Shown: one piece after another, positions 56,880-64,000 of the stretch | Position numbering within the stretch: position 1 is the stretch's first letter | Layout: each line of letters starts with the position of its first letter | Position numbers and translations under genes: made by a program | Notes under the pieces: generated by a model | The model's input: only the letters and a program-made list of their open reading frames with translations | Databases searched by the model: none | What the model was told of the DNA's origin: nothing | NCBI RefSeq assembly: GCF_013055795.1 | Contig: NZ_JABETO010000005.1 | Coordinates: 1 to 64,000 of the forward strand | DNA from: Streptomyces sp. I05A-00742 | GTDB lineage: Bacteria > Actinomycetota > Actinomycetes > Streptomycetales > Streptomycetaceae | DNA: 64,000 bases | Reading direction: 5' to 3'

Positions 56880-56965
56880 AGAAAAACGGGCCGGTCCGTG
56901 GGGGGGATACGGACCGGCCCGAGGGGGGGTTTCCACCATAACCGGTCGGAGGGGGTGCATCGCGC
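56880..56965 (-). ncRNA. 6C RNA
   Basis: On the minus strand two elements each expose seven consecutive cytosines. The first is GGTTATGGTGGAAACCCCCCC, closed by CCGA/TCGG. The second is a terminator-like hairpin with stem GGGCCGGTCCGT (56920-56909) and ACGGACCGGCCC, whose loop holds the C-run, followed by CGTTTTTC. Two C6-loop hairpins of this kind define the actinobacterial 6C RNA motif. The 5' end is approximate. In S. coelicolor, from memory, 6C RNA (scr3559) lies near pilus-assembly genes, and a prepilin peptidase gene lies upstream on the same strand here. Function unknown. Confidence 0.75.
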
Positions 56966-57324
56966 ATCGGCGGGGGTGACAGTGCGTGGCGCGCTGACTT
57001 TCGGCACAGTTGTTGATCTTGAAAAGGTACTCCCGGCGATCCCTGCCACCCCTCATTCCCCCTGTCAGCACAGGGCCTACGGTGTAGAACCGGCCATGTG
57101 ATCGCCGGCTGATGATGCCGTCCGTCACATTCATCGAAATGTTGCACAAACTCATCGCCGACTTGACGGCGTAGGCCGATCGGGAACGGTCGGGGTGCGG
57201 CTCCGGAGGCTCCCCCTCCGATCGGAGGGGGTGGGGGTGGCGGCCTGGGGCGGGCTCCGCTCGATCCGATGGACGGTCCGGGGGCCTCCCCCCTCCCCCT
57301 CCCCACCCCCGCCCCTCCGGCCCC
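56966..57324. other. Spacer between the prepilin peptidase gene and the 6C RNA
   Basis: About 360 bases without a supported gene. It should contain the 6C RNA promoter. It also holds a short inverted repeat (CTACGGTGTAG near 57080) and the palindrome at 57212-57231. An AT-rich patch around 57130-57160 (CATCGAAATGTTGCACAAACT) is unusual for the region. Confidence 0.4.
57212..57231 (-). terminator. Palindrome downstream of the prepilin peptidase gene
   Basis: CCCCCTCCGATCGGAGGGGG, a perfect 20-base palindrome 94 bases after the prepilin peptidase stop; a probable terminator for that gene. Confidence 0.55.
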
Positions 57325-58065
57325 TCACGGCCGTACGGACCAGCCGCCCGCCAGGAGCCCGGCCCATGCCCCGGCGATCAGGAACGGGCCCAGGGGCATG
57401 GTCGCGCCGCGCCCGGCCCGGCGGGTGAGCATGAGCCCGATGCCGTACAGCGACCCGAGCAGCAGGCCGGCGAGCCCTCCGAGGATCAGCACGCCCCAGC
57501 CGTACCAGCCCAGGACGCAGCCCAGCCCGGCCGCCAGCTTGACGTCTCCGAAGCCCATCCCGGCCGGGTGCGCCAGGTACAGCAGGAGGTAGGCCCCGCC
57601 GAGCGCCGGACCGCCGAGCAGGGCCCCGGTCCAGGACCCGCCCGCGCCGGGCAGCACGGCGGCCACGCCCAGCGAGGCGGCCACGCCCACCGCCAGGGGT
57701 ACCGTCAGCACGTCCGGCAGCCGGTGCACCGCCCAGTCCACCCCCGCGAGCACCACGGCCACGGGTATCGCGAGCAGCCACACGGCCAGTTCGGGCCGTG
57801 CGCCGACCGCGGCCGCCGTCCCCGCGCACACCACCGCCGTCACCCCGGCCGGCCACACCGCCCCCGGCCCGTACCGCCCCCCGCACACCCCGCACCGCGC
57901 CCGCCCGGCCCACCCGCCGAGCCGGTGCCCGCACGGCGCCGCCGTCCGCCACGCCTCCTCCGGCTCGACGGACAGCCGGTACAGCGCCCCCGGCACCAGC
58001 GCGCCGGCCAGGGCTCCGTACAGGGCCGCGGCCGGGACGACCAGTGCGATCAACAACCAGTCCAT
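57325..58065 (-). CDS. Prepilin peptidase (A24 family)
   Basis: 246 residues from the ATG at 58065. About seven membrane helices. The two catalytic Asp residues lie in LAGVDWAVHRLPD and GMGFGDVKLAAGLG (GxGD motif). An N-terminal Cys cluster (CGHRLGGWAGRARCGVCGG) fits the zinc-ribbon methyltransferase-like part of larger enzymes. It would process prepilins of the Tad/Flp type. No other tad gene is in the window. Confidence 0.92.
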   Translation of the reverse strand: MDWLLIALVVPAAALYGALAGALVPGALYRLSVEPEEAWRTAAPCGHRLGGWAGRARCGVCGGRYGPGAVWPAGVTAVVCAGTAAAVGARPELAVWLLAIPVAVVLAGVDWAVHRLPDVLTVPLAVGVAASLGVAAVLPGAGGSWTGALLGGPALGGAYLLLYLAHPAGMGFGDVKLAAGLGCVLGWYGWGVLILGGLAGLLLGSLYGIGLMLTRRAGRGATMPLGPFLIAGAWAGLLAGGWSVRP

Positions 58066-58294
58066 GCGCCGAGATTACGGACACGGGGCCGGTCCCGCGG
58101 GGGGCTGTGGACAAGTCCTTGTGCATGTGGACGGTGGGACGGGGGCATGGGGCGCACGTGCACGGGGTTGAGAGTGGAGGCGCGGGTGGGTGGTGATCTC
58201 TTTCCGCACTTCGGACGCCGTGACCACCGCCCGCACCGGACCACCGCCCCGCACCACCGGGGCGTAGGGATGACGGCCGGGTATCGTCGGTCGC

Positions 58295-59200
58295 ATGATC
58301 GAGCGGCTGGAGATCGAGAGCTTCCTGGTGCTGGCCGAGGAGCTGCACTTCGGACGCACGGCCGAGCGGTTGCACATCACACGGGCCCGGGTGAGCCAGG
58401 TCGTCCGGAGCCTGGAACGGCGCATCGGTGCTCCGCTGTTCGAGCGGACCAGCCGCAGGGTCCGTCTCACGCCGCTCGGGCAGCGCCTGCACGACGAGGT
58501 GCGACCGGGCTATCAGCGCATCGAGAAGGCGCTCGCGCATGCCCGGGCCGAGGCCAAGGGCGTGGAGGGAGTCCTGCCGGTCGGCTATCTGGGCAGCGCG
58601 GCCGGGGAGTTCGTCATGGATGTGATCCGTGTCCTCGCCGTACGGCATCCGGGCACGGAGGTGGAGATCCACGAGACACAGTTCAAGGACATGCTCGGGC
58701 CGCTGCGCACCGGTCAAGTCGACCTGCTGGTCACCCAGTTCCCGGTGGAGGAGGACGACCTGGTCCGGGGCCCGGTGGTGCTGCGCGTGCCCCGGATGCT
58801 CGCCGTCCCGGCCAATCACCAGCTGGCCAAACGGGACCGGGTGTCGGTGGAGGACCTCGCCCGCGACCGGGTCTTCGCCTGTTCCGGCGACGTGCCGCGG
58901 TACTGGCAGGAGCACCTGGCACCGTCGCACACCCCCGGCGGCCTGCCGGTGCGGCGCGGGCGGTCGGCGGCGACGTTGCACGAGACGCTCGCCCAGGTCG
59001 GCGCCGGGCAGGGCATCTCGCCGGTGGGCGCCGACGTCGCGCGGCACTACACGCCCCGGGGCGTCGTCTACGTCCCCTTCGACGACGCCGATCCGCTGGA
59101 GTACGGCCTGGTCCGGCGCGCGGCCGGGGAGACGGCCCGCATGCGGGCCTTCGCCGCGGCGGCGGTGGAGGTGGCCGGCATGGATCCAGGGAATCGGTAA
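58295..59200 (+). CDS. LysR-family transcriptional regulator
   Basis: 301 residues from the ATG at 58295. Residues 1-65 form the helix-turn-helix (IESFLVLAEELHFGRTAERLHITRARVSQVVRSLERRIG) and the rest is the substrate-binding-like effector domain. The MFS gene follows 67 bases later on the same strand; LysR genes are more often divergent from their target. It probably controls that transporter. Confidence 0.9.
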   Translation: MIERLEIESFLVLAEELHFGRTAERLHITRARVSQVVRSLERRIGAPLFERTSRRVRLTPLGQRLHDEVRPGYQRIEKALAHARAEAKGVEGVLPVGYLGSAAGEFVMDVIRVLAVRHPGTEVEIHETQFKDMLGPLRTGQVDLLVTQFPVEEDDLVRGPVVLRVPRMLAVPANHQLAKRDRVSVEDLARDRVFACSGDVPRYWQEHLAPSHTPGGLPVRRGRSAATLHETLAQVGAGQGISPVGADVARHYTPRGVVYVPFDDADPLEYGLVRRAAGETARMRAFAAAAVEVAGMDPGNR

Positions 59201-59267
59201 GCCGGGCTTACCGATCGTTGCGCAGATCGGGGCTGATCACGGCCCGCCGTCGCGTGAGCCTGAAGTC

Positions 59268-60503
59268 ATGACCTACGACCTTCGCGCAACGGAAGCACCT
59301 GCGGAAACGCCGGCAGCACCACCACAGACCGCCTCGCGGCCGGGCACTCGCGGGAGAGGAAGCGCCGCGGCGCTGTTCGCACTCGCGCTGGGGGCGTTCG
59401 CGGTCGGGACGACCGAAGTCGTCATCGCCGGACTGCTGCCCGAGGTGGCCGCCGACTTCGGCATCCCGCTGCCCACCGCGGGGCTCCTGGTGTCGGGGTA
59501 CGCCGTGGGCATGGTCGTGGGCGCTCCGCTGCTGACCGTCCTGGGGACGAGAGCGCCGCGGAAGCGGATGCTGCTGTGGCTGGTGGGCCTGTTCATCGTG
59601 GCCAGCCTGCTCAGCGCACTGGCCCCGAACTACCCGGTGCTGCTGGCGGGGCGCGTGCTGTCGGCCCTGGCGGGCGGGGCCTACGTCGGCATCGCCGCGG
59701 TGGTCGCCGCCGGCATCGTCGCGCCGGAGCGGAAGGCGAGCGCGATCGCCATGGTGTTCATGGGGCTGAGCCTCGCCAATGTGTTGGGCGTTCCGGGCGG
59801 GACGGCGCTGGGGCAGGCGTGGGGCTGGCGGGCCACCTTCTGGGCCGTGACGGCGATCGGCGTGGTGCTGCTGGCCGCGCTCGCGCTGCTCGTGCCGCTG
59901 GTGCCGCGCGAGGCCGGGGCGGACATCAGGAAGGAACTGGCGGTCTTCCGGCGCGGACGCGTCTGGCTGGCGCTGGCGGCCACGGCCTTCGGGTGGGCGC
60001 CGTTCCTGACCGTCCTCACCTACGTCTCCCCCTTGCTCACCGAGGTCACCGGCTTCGGCTCCCGGTCCGTACCGCTGCTGCTGGTGCTGCTCGGCATCGG
60101 CATGGTCATCGGCACTCCCCTCGCGGGACGGCTGGCGGACCGGGCGCTGACGCCGACGCTGTACGGCGCGCTGGCGGCGACCGCGGCCGTCTCGGCGCTG
60201 CTGCTCGCCGCGGTGCACAGCAAGCCGGCGGCCGTCGTCGGATTCCTGCTCTTCGGCATGGTCGGCGCGGCGGTCATCCCCCCGTTGCAGGCCCGGGTGC
60301 TGGCCACCGCGCAGGGCGCGGACAATCTCGCCTCCGCCGCCAACATCTCCGCCTTCAACGTCGGCAATGCCGGTGGCCCGCTCCTGGCCGGTGCGGCCCT
60401 CGGGGCGGGCGGCGGCTACACCGCGCCGCTGTGGATCGCGGCTCTGCTGGCAGTCGTCGGGCTGGTGTTCGCCGTGGCCCAGCGGCGTGAGCGAGTTGCC
60501 TGA
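59268..60503 (+). CDS. MFS transporter, drug/arabinose efflux type (DHA1)
   Basis: 411 residues from the ATG at 59268. Twelve membrane helices. The first has the Cmr/AraJ-type LFALALGAFAVGTTEVVIAGLLPEVAADFGI, and the loop 2-3 motif is LGTRAPRKRMLL. These proteins export chloramphenicol, sugars or other small molecules by proton antiport. It is likely controlled by the upstream LysR regulator. Confidence 0.9.
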   Translation: MTYDLRATEAPAETPAAPPQTASRPGTRGRGSAAALFALALGAFAVGTTEVVIAGLLPEVAADFGIPLPTAGLLVSGYAVGMVVGAPLLTVLGTRAPRKRMLLWLVGLFIVASLLSALAPNYPVLLAGRVLSALAGGAYVGIAAVVAAGIVAPERKASAIAMVFMGLSLANVLGVPGGTALGQAWGWRATFWAVTAIGVVLLAALALLVPLVPREAGADIRKELAVFRRGRVWLALAATAFGWAPFLTVLTYVSPLLTEVTGFGSRSVPLLLVLLGIGMVIGTPLAGRLADRALTPTLYGALAATAAVSALLLAAVHSKPAAVVGFLLFGMVGAAVIPPLQARVLATAQGADNLASAANISAFNVGNAGGPLLAGAALGAGGGYTAPLWIAALLAVVGLVFAVAQRRERVA

Positions 60504-60627
60504 TCACGGCCCCCGGTGCCTTGTCGCGGTCCGGGTGACTTCCCCGGGTGCCATGGGACACCACGCGCCATGTGGAATAACTTGGCTGCCCGGACGTGCC
60601 GATGGACCGTGGCGAAAGGTCGTGCCG

Positions 60628-61002
60628 ATGCCCGGATGGATGGACGGGTTCACCCAACTGACCGTGGTGGGCGCCGAGTTCGGTGGGCCGGTGATTCCGG
60701 TGGAGGTCGCCGCCTCCTACCGGGCCCGTACCCATGGGCTTCTGGGCCGTGACGAGGTCGAGGGGGCGATCCTGTTGACGCCGGCGAGTTCGGTGCACAC
60801 CTTCGGGATGCGGTTCCCGATCGATGTCGCGTATGTGACGCGGGACATGAGGGTGCTCGCCGTGCGGACCATGCCGCCCCACCGGCTGGGGCTGCCCCGC
60901 CTCCGGGCACGCTATGTACTGGAGGCGGAGGCGGGCGCGATGGCCGCGTGGGGGCTGCGCAAGGGGGTCCGGGTGCGGATCGGTCTGGCGGCGCCGGAGT
61001 GA
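60628..61002 (+). CDS. DUF192 domain-containing protein
   Basis: 124 residues from the ATG at 60628; a GTG two codons upstream is possible. The DUF192 core is ARTHGLLGRDEVEGAILLTPASSVHTFGMRFPIDVAYVTRDMRVLAV ... YVLEAEAGAMAAWGLRKGVRV. Members often carry a signal peptide; this one does not. Biochemical role unknown. Confidence 0.88.
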   Translation: MPGWMDGFTQLTVVGAEFGGPVIPVEVAASYRARTHGLLGRDEVEGAILLTPASSVHTFGMRFPIDVAYVTRDMRVLAVRTMPPHRLGLPRLRARYVLEAEAGAMAAWGLRKGVRVRIGLAAPE

Positions 61003-61024
61003 GGGCGCGTCCGGCGGGGCGTGT

Positions 61025-62278
61025 TCACTCCCCCGGTCTGCGGGCCAGGAGTGTCCAGCCGCCGAGTCCCAGGAGCAGTGCCGTTCCGGTGCCGATGCCG
61101 GCGTAGCCGAGGGCGCGCAGCGGCCGGTCCGGGGCCGGGTGGGCGGCCGATTGCGGTGAGGGTGGACCGGGCGGGGACGCGGGGGCGCGCCGGGCGGGGG
61201 TGGTGTCGACGGCGAGCGTGACGGGTACGGCGCCGGAACGTCCGGTCGCGGCCTTGAAGTTCAGGCTGACCTGGAGGTAGTACCAGCCGCTCGGCGGGCC
61301 GCCGCCGAGTGCGGCCGGGGGTGCGGCGAGGGGGACGGAGACGGGGCTGCCCTGGTAGCCGTCGGTGCGGTTGGCCACGTGGCCGCGGGCGGTGTCGTTC
61401 AGGCCCAGGCGCACGCCGTTGGCGACGTAGGGGGTGTGTCCGGGGGCGTTGCCGAACGTCGCTTTCGCGAACAGTTGCCGTCCGGCCGGTACCGGGGTCC
61501 GGTAGAAGCGGGTCTCCCCCGGGCGGATGGTGTCCTTCCAGGTGCCCGTGCGGACCTCGGCCGCGTCGTTGAAGCCGCTGCCCCCGGTGACGTCCTTCGC
61601 CGGGCCGGCCGGTTCCGGGGGCGGTGCCGAGCTCCAGGGTCCGGAGTTCCCGGGCGAGGGGACTGTGACCGGTGGGTGTTCGGTGACGTACTTCAGTTCC
61701 AGGGGCATGGGGGCGGGGTCGCCGCCGTCCGCGTCGCCCCGGGTCACGACGAAGTGGTAGGTGCCGGCCGCCGCGCACGGTCCGTCCGTTCCCGCTCGGC
61801 GTTCCGCGTGGTCGGCGAGGGGGTAGGCGCCGCCCGCCGACAGGAAGGAGCGGTGCCGGGGCGGCCCGCACGGGGTGCCGTCGGCACGGTGCAGCGACAC
61901 GTCGATGCCGTCCCGGAGGCCCAGCGCGCTGCCCGGCCGGGGGGCGGCGACCGCGGAGACGTAGACGTCGGAGACGCCGTCCAGGCGGACGCCGTAGTAC
62001 TTCTTCCCGCCGGGGGCGATGGTGTCCGTGGCGGTGCGGTCGCCGGGCATGAGGGGCGGGCCGTCCGTGGCGGCCGGGGTGCCGTGGACCTCCAGCGCGT
62101 CGGTGGCCATCCGGTAGGCGACCGGCGCTCCGGCCCGTTCCGCGTCCTTGGTGCCGGCCGCGGAAGCCGCAGAGGCCGCCGCGGGTGCCGTCGTGGTCAC
62201 GGCGAGCGCTCCCAGCGCGAGGACCAGCCGCACGCCGCGGTTCCCCTTCCGCGCCGCCCGCCTCGTACAGCCCGTCAC
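61025..62278 (-). CDS. Secreted, C-terminally membrane-anchored protein of unknown function
   Basis: 417 residues from a GTG at 62276-62278. A signal peptide (VRLVLALGALAVTTTAPAAASA) comes first, then two similar beta-rich halves (TIAPGGKKYYGVRLDGVSDVYVSAVAAPRPGSALG and TIRPGETRFYRTPVPAGRQLFAKATFGNAPGHT). A Pro-rich stalk and a C-terminal helix (ALGYAGIGTGTALLLGLGGWTLL) with a basic end complete it. The repeated Gly-rich halves resemble bacterial pre-peptidase C-terminal-type domains. In Streptomyces such proteins often sit beside VWA-domain proteins; the OmpA-type gene further upstream may belong to the same envelope group. Confidence 0.7.
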   Translation of the reverse strand: MTGCTRRAARKGNRGVRLVLALGALAVTTTAPAAASAASAAGTKDAERAGAPVAYRMATDALEVHGTPAATDGPPLMPGDRTATDTIAPGGKKYYGVRLDGVSDVYVSAVAAPRPGSALGLRDGIDVSLHRADGTPCGPPRHRSFLSAGGAYPLADHAERRAGTDGPCAAAGTYHFVVTRGDADGGDPAPMPLELKYVTEHPPVTVPSPGNSGPWSSAPPPEPAGPAKDVTGGSGFNDAAEVRTGTWKDTIRPGETRFYRTPVPAGRQLFAKATFGNAPGHTPYVANGVRLGLNDTARGHVANRTDGYQGSPVSVPLAAPPAALGGGPPSGWYYLQVSLNFKAATGRSGAVPVTLAVDTTPARRAPASPPGPPSPQSAAHPAPDRPLRALGYAGIGTGTALLLGLGGWTLLARRPGE

Positions 62279-62357
62279 GTACCGCCCCCCTCACCCGCCG
62301 CCGGGGTCCCCGGGACGCCCATCCTGCCCTGTGGGGCGTGGGGTTGGCGAGGGCCGG

Positions 62358-63503
62358 TCATGGGGCGAGGGAGGCGACCTCCGCGGCCCGGGCGTCGAGG
62401 CCCCAGGGGTGTGCCTCGGCCAGGACCTCCTCCGGTCCTTCGCCCACCCGGAGGGTGAGCACGAACCGGTGGGTGCCGCCGATGCGCCGGGGTTCGAAGG
62501 CGAGGTGGGCGAACCATCCGGTCTCCGGTCCGGTGGCGGCGGTCCGCAGCCGGCGGAGTTCGCCCTCGGCCCGGGACCACTCCTCCGCGGGTACGTACTG
62601 CCGCATCACGGAGTGCCAGACGACGGTGAGGGTGCCCGGCCGCAGGGCCGCGTCGACGAGGAAGTCGGCGGCACCGCGGGCCCGGACGCGGGCCGGTACC
62701 TGCCGTGCGAGGGCCAGGGCCCCGGCCAGGCGGGCCGTGCGCGACGGGTGGTCGGGCCAGACGTAGGCCCGGAGGGCGAGGGCGCCCGCGGGGTCGAGGG
62801 GGTCCAGCGGGTCGACGTCGCAGCCGAGCCGTTCGACGACGTCCAGGGCGGGGACGCGGGCGGCGGCCCCGGCGATCCGGGGCGGCGGCGCGCCGTCCCG
62901 CCATGCGCCGTCGAGGACGACGGGCGATCCGGGGTCGCCCCAGGAGAACTCCGGCCCGCCGGGGCGGCCGGACGCGGTGCGGAAGCGGTCGGCCCGGAGG
63001 TTCAGGCCCGCGCTCGCCCCCAGTTCGAGCAGGCGGACCGGCGGCGGCTCGGGCAGCGCCAGTCCGGCCACCGCCGTGACGAGGCCGCTGATCAGCATGT
63101 TCGCGCGGCCGACCTCGTTGGTCTGCGGAGGGCGCCGCATCCATGCGGCGATGTGCTCGGGGTGCTCGGCCACAGCTCGCCGGAAGGGTCCCCAGGCGGC
63201 TTCCGGGTGGTCGGCCGATCCGCCCGAGGTGGGGTAGTGGGCGGCCAGTTCGGGCGTCTCGCCGAGCAGGACGAGCGCGTGGACCGCGCCCAGCAGGCGG
63301 AGCGCCACCGCGGCGGGTCCGGGCGCGCCCTCCAGCGGCGCGACGGCGTCGGCGCAGGGCCCGCCGTCGCGGACGTCCTGGGCCGCCCGCGCGAGCAGGG
63401 TCGCATACAGCGGGGCCTTCAGCTCCGCGCAGGCCTGGGCCTGCATGTCGATGAGGTCGGCGGTACGGGCGCGGGTCACGTGGGCCTCCCCGGTGGACGT
63501 CAT
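62358..63503 (-). CDS. DUF2332 protein (methyltransferase-like)
   Basis: 381 residues from the ATG at 63501-63503; a GTG two codons earlier is possible. The family pattern includes PQTNEVGRANMLISGL, LLELGASAGLNLRADRF (a SAM-site-like Gly motif) and TVVWHSVMRQYVP. DUF2332 is widespread in actinobacteria and alphaproteobacteria and is thought to have a methyltransferase fold; no activity is established. Confidence 0.88.
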   Translation of the reverse strand: MTSTGEAHVTRARTADLIDMQAQACAELKAPLYATLLARAAQDVRDGGPCADAVAPLEGAPGPAAVALRLLGAVHALVLLGETPELAAHYPTSGGSADHPEAAWGPFRRAVAEHPEHIAAWMRRPPQTNEVGRANMLISGLVTAVAGLALPEPPPVRLLELGASAGLNLRADRFRTASGRPGGPEFSWGDPGSPVVLDGAWRDGAPPPRIAGAAARVPALDVVERLGCDVDPLDPLDPAGALALRAYVWPDHPSRTARLAGALALARQVPARVRARGAADFLVDAALRPGTLTVVWHSVMRQYVPAEEWSRAEGELRRLRTAATGPETGWFAHLAFEPRRIGGTHRFVLTLRVGEGPEEVLAEAHPWGLDARAAEVASLAP

Positions 63504-63617
63504 AACCACCGGTCAGCCTACGCGGATTGATCACGAGCGTTGTTGACGTCGTTGACGGGGCCGCCCCGCCGGAAGTGCGACCCGGGCCCCCTGCCCGACT
63601 CCCGTCGCAGGGCCGCT

Positions 63618-64000
63618 TCACCGGCTCCGGCGCGGGAAGCTCACCTCCACCCGGCGGTTCTTCCGGCGGCCGTCCTCCGTCGCGTTGTCCGCGATGGGGT
63701 AGTCCTCGCCGTATCCACGGATCTGGTACGCGATCGCCGATGATGCCAATTCCTTGGCCAGTTGGCGTTGTACGGCGTTGGCCCGTTCCTTCGAGAGGGC
63801 GATTCCGTGGTCGGCGGATCCGAGGTTGTCGGTGAAGCCGAAGACGCGGAGTGTGGTGGTCCGCTGATTACGGGCCTCGTCGGCGATGACGCGGATCCGC
63901 TGGGCGGCTTCGCGGTTCAGGGACGCGCTGTCCTTGTCGAAGAGGACTTCGGCCTGGAGGGCGAACGTGACGTCGACGTTGGTGTCCTGGCGGCGTTCCG
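63618..64000 (-). CDS. OmpA-type peptidoglycan-binding protein (partial, C-terminal end)
   Basis: The frame is open from the window edge to a TGA at 63618-63620, giving 127 codons. The visible part is a complete OmpA domain (LQAEVLFDKDSASLNREAAQRIRVIADEA, VFGFTDNLGSADHGIALSKERANAVQRQL, IRGYGEDYPIADNATEDGRRKNRRVEVSF) with the Asp and Arg that bind the diaminopimelate of peptidoglycan. The N-terminus lies outside the window, and a signal peptide or anchor is expected there. Confidence 0.9.
   Translation of the reverse strand, partial: ERRQDTNVDVTFALQAEVLFDKDSASLNREAAQRIRVIADEARNQRTTTLRVFGFTDNLGSADHGIALSKERANAVQRQLAKELASSAIAYQIRGYGEDYPIADNATEDGRRKNRRVEVSFPRRSR

Noticed and set aside
56579..57101. 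Open frames on both strands around the 6C RNA
   Set aside because: No start with a ribosome site and no recognisable protein; the ncRNA explains the region better.
57152..59047. 631-codon open frame on the minus strand
   Set aside because: It covers the prepilin peptidase in another frame and the LysR gene in antisense; low-complexity Arg/Gly protein.

Overview
The window is a stretch of high-GC actinobacterial chromosome, almost certainly from a Streptomyces. Third codon positions are strongly G/C-biased. Genes often start with GTG or TTG behind GGAGG-type ribosome sites, and many stops overlap the next start. The gene content is typical of the genus: WhiB-like protein, SpoIIE/HATPase phosphatases, DUF1707/LiaF-like protein, SPFH-RHH pair, 6C RNA, DUF6542, DUF4245. 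From memory, the order fumarase - wbl - glpX - xseB/xseA - ispH - ppgK - ychF and the nearby oxyR/ahpCD match the S. coelicolor core chromosome around SCO5030-SCO5060; I could not run a comparison.

Layout. 0-11.6 kb: end of a TPM-type protein, a PAS/GAF/SpoIIE/HATPase phosphatase with a stand-alone HATPase, a small SPOR-like protein, an APC permease, a GntR regulator divergent from an M1 peptidase lipoprotein, an AsnC regulator divergent from an SMP-30 lactonase, and an unknown protein. 11.7-18.2 kb: an accessory island of visibly lower GC with a DUF4253 protein, a two-helix membrane peptide divergent from an XRE/P-loop NTPase/Sel1-repeat protein, a small-protein/DUF6879/XRE-DUF5753 operon, a DUF7848 pair and an orphan. 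18.2-34 kb: core housekeeping (ychF, ppgK, ispH, exonuclease VII, glpX, a WhiB-like gene, class I and class II fumarases). 34-50 kb: DUF402, methyltransferase, second SpoIIE phosphatase, catalase, class A PBP, SPFH/RHH, a PadR-ABC operon that looks decayed, Uma2, and the oxyR/ahpC/ahpD peroxide module. 50-64 kb: AI-2E-type transporter, SLT-type muralytic protein, PIN-PhoH ATPase, cis-prenyltransferase, aldo-keto reductase, 6C RNA, prepilin peptidase, LysR and MFS genes, DUF192, a secreted protein, DUF2332 and the end of an OmpA-type protein.

Functional links. Oxidative stress recurs: catalase, OxyR-AhpC-AhpD, and an oxidant-labile [Fe-S] fumarase beside an oxidant-stable one. Envelope work recurs too (PBP, SLT protein, cis-prenyltransferase, SPOR-like protein, LiaF-like protein).

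The most unusual findings are these. (1) Three unrelated genes (gntR, xseA, phoH) end in short tandem arrays whose unit is the gene's own last codons plus its stop codon. (2) Long inverted-repeat modules sit in convergent gene junctions. (3) The XRE-NTPase-Sel1 gene with its divergent two-helix partner and a GTTCGCCG-type operator is the best candidate for an undescribed signalling or conflict system. (4) The PadR operon has an Arg in place of the Walker A Lys in its ATPase, and a frameshift in its permease.
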